Shown here: positions 5,742 to 5,855 of the stretch, in pieces
Numbering within the stretch: position 1 is the first letter of the stretch
Layout of the letters: the number at the start of each line of letters is the position of its first letter
NCBI GenBank assembly: GCA_003520745.1
Contig: DOUE01000032.1
Location: 573-6,427 of the forward strand
Length of the DNA stretch: 5,855 bases
Source of the DNA: Erysipelotrichaceae bacterium
GTDB lineage: Bacteria; Bacillota_I; Bacilli_A; Erysipelotrichales; Erysipelotrichaceae
Reading direction: 5' to 3'
The notes under the pieces: model-generated
Database searches by the model: none
What the model saw: only the letters and a program-made list of their open reading frames with translations
What the model was told of the DNA's origin: nothing
Program-made: the position numbers and the translations under genes

Positions 5742-5855
5742 ATGATCAAAAACAAACCGTTGAGAATCATGTGGAAGGGCATCGCCGAAATGGATCGGCA
5801 ATATTACAAGAAAGCTCCGCGCCCGACGGGGATGAGTTTGGTGGAAGATGTATCC
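5742..5855 (+). CDS. unidentified protein, 3'-truncated by the window end
   Basis: An ATG with GAGGT (5732-5736) 5 nt upstream opens a frame of 38 codons that stays open to the last base. The peptide begins MIKNKPLRIMWKGIAEMDRQ and continues with YYKKAPRPTGMSLVEDVS. It is basic, has no clear signal peptide or membrane segment, and I do not recognise it with confidence. A short basic lead ending in GMSLVEDVS resembles the start of some alpha/beta-hydrolase-type esterases, but that is a guess. The 49-bp gap with its own -35 suggests it may be expressed apart from the padR-MFS-chrA operon, though on the same strand. Confidence 0.7.
   Translation, partial: MIKNKPLRIMWKGIAEMDRQYYKKAPRPTGMSLVEDVS

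Noticed and set aside
1..5855. Apparent excess of GATC and CGATCG words
   Set aside because: Most occurrences fall in coding sequence where the Ile codon ATC follows a G-ending codon, so codon preference explains them. I did not count them against an expectation.

Overview
The window is densely coding, roughly 94% by gene lengths. It has moderate G+C by eye, strong GGAGG-type ribosome binding sites and good sigma-70/SigA-like promoters. TGA serves as a stop codon in two genes and Trp is TGG. A Bacillota or mollicute-related lineage with a standard code fits: there is a lactose/cellobiose-type PTS IIB protein, a PadR regulator, and an iron-dependent alcohol dehydrogenase with a 'PWRxPEL' N-terminus. 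This placement is an inference; no marker gene is present. I see no RNA genes, insertion sequences, CRISPR arrays or replication origins, and no gene-free stretch over 300 bases.

Left part (1-950): the 3' part of an mgtC/sapB-family membrane protein, then a stand-alone PTS EIIB protein, both on the + strand. The EIIB gene runs convergently into an alcohol dehydrogenase gene. The two stop codons are 8 bp apart and share one hairpin that looks like a two-way terminator.

Middle part (929-2981): an iron-containing alcohol dehydrogenase (- strand) and a pirin-family cupin (+ strand) are divergently transcribed from back-to-back promoters. Their -35 boxes flank, and are partly covered by, a perfect dyad (CAAGAA-N8-TTCTTG), which suggests one regulator controls both. 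The pirin gene ends inside its own intrinsic terminator.

Right part (2991-5692): a probable three-gene operon of a PadR-family repressor, an MFS transporter and a two-domain ChrA-family (chromate ion transporter) permease. PadR and MFS overlap by 11 bp; MFS and ChrA are 9 bp apart. Its promoter (TTGCCT-N17-TATACT with a TG extension) is overlapped by a 38-bp near-perfect dyad. The dyad resolves into two overlapping ATATCG-N5-CGATAT sites offset by 13 bp and is the best candidate for a PadR autoregulatory operator. Together these suggest a self-repressed, inducible efflux module for an anion or toxic compound. This is the most interesting part of the window, although padR-chrA pairs as such are already known.

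Right edge (5693-5855): a TTGACA promoter and the first 38 codons of a further + strand gene of unassigned function, cut by the window end.
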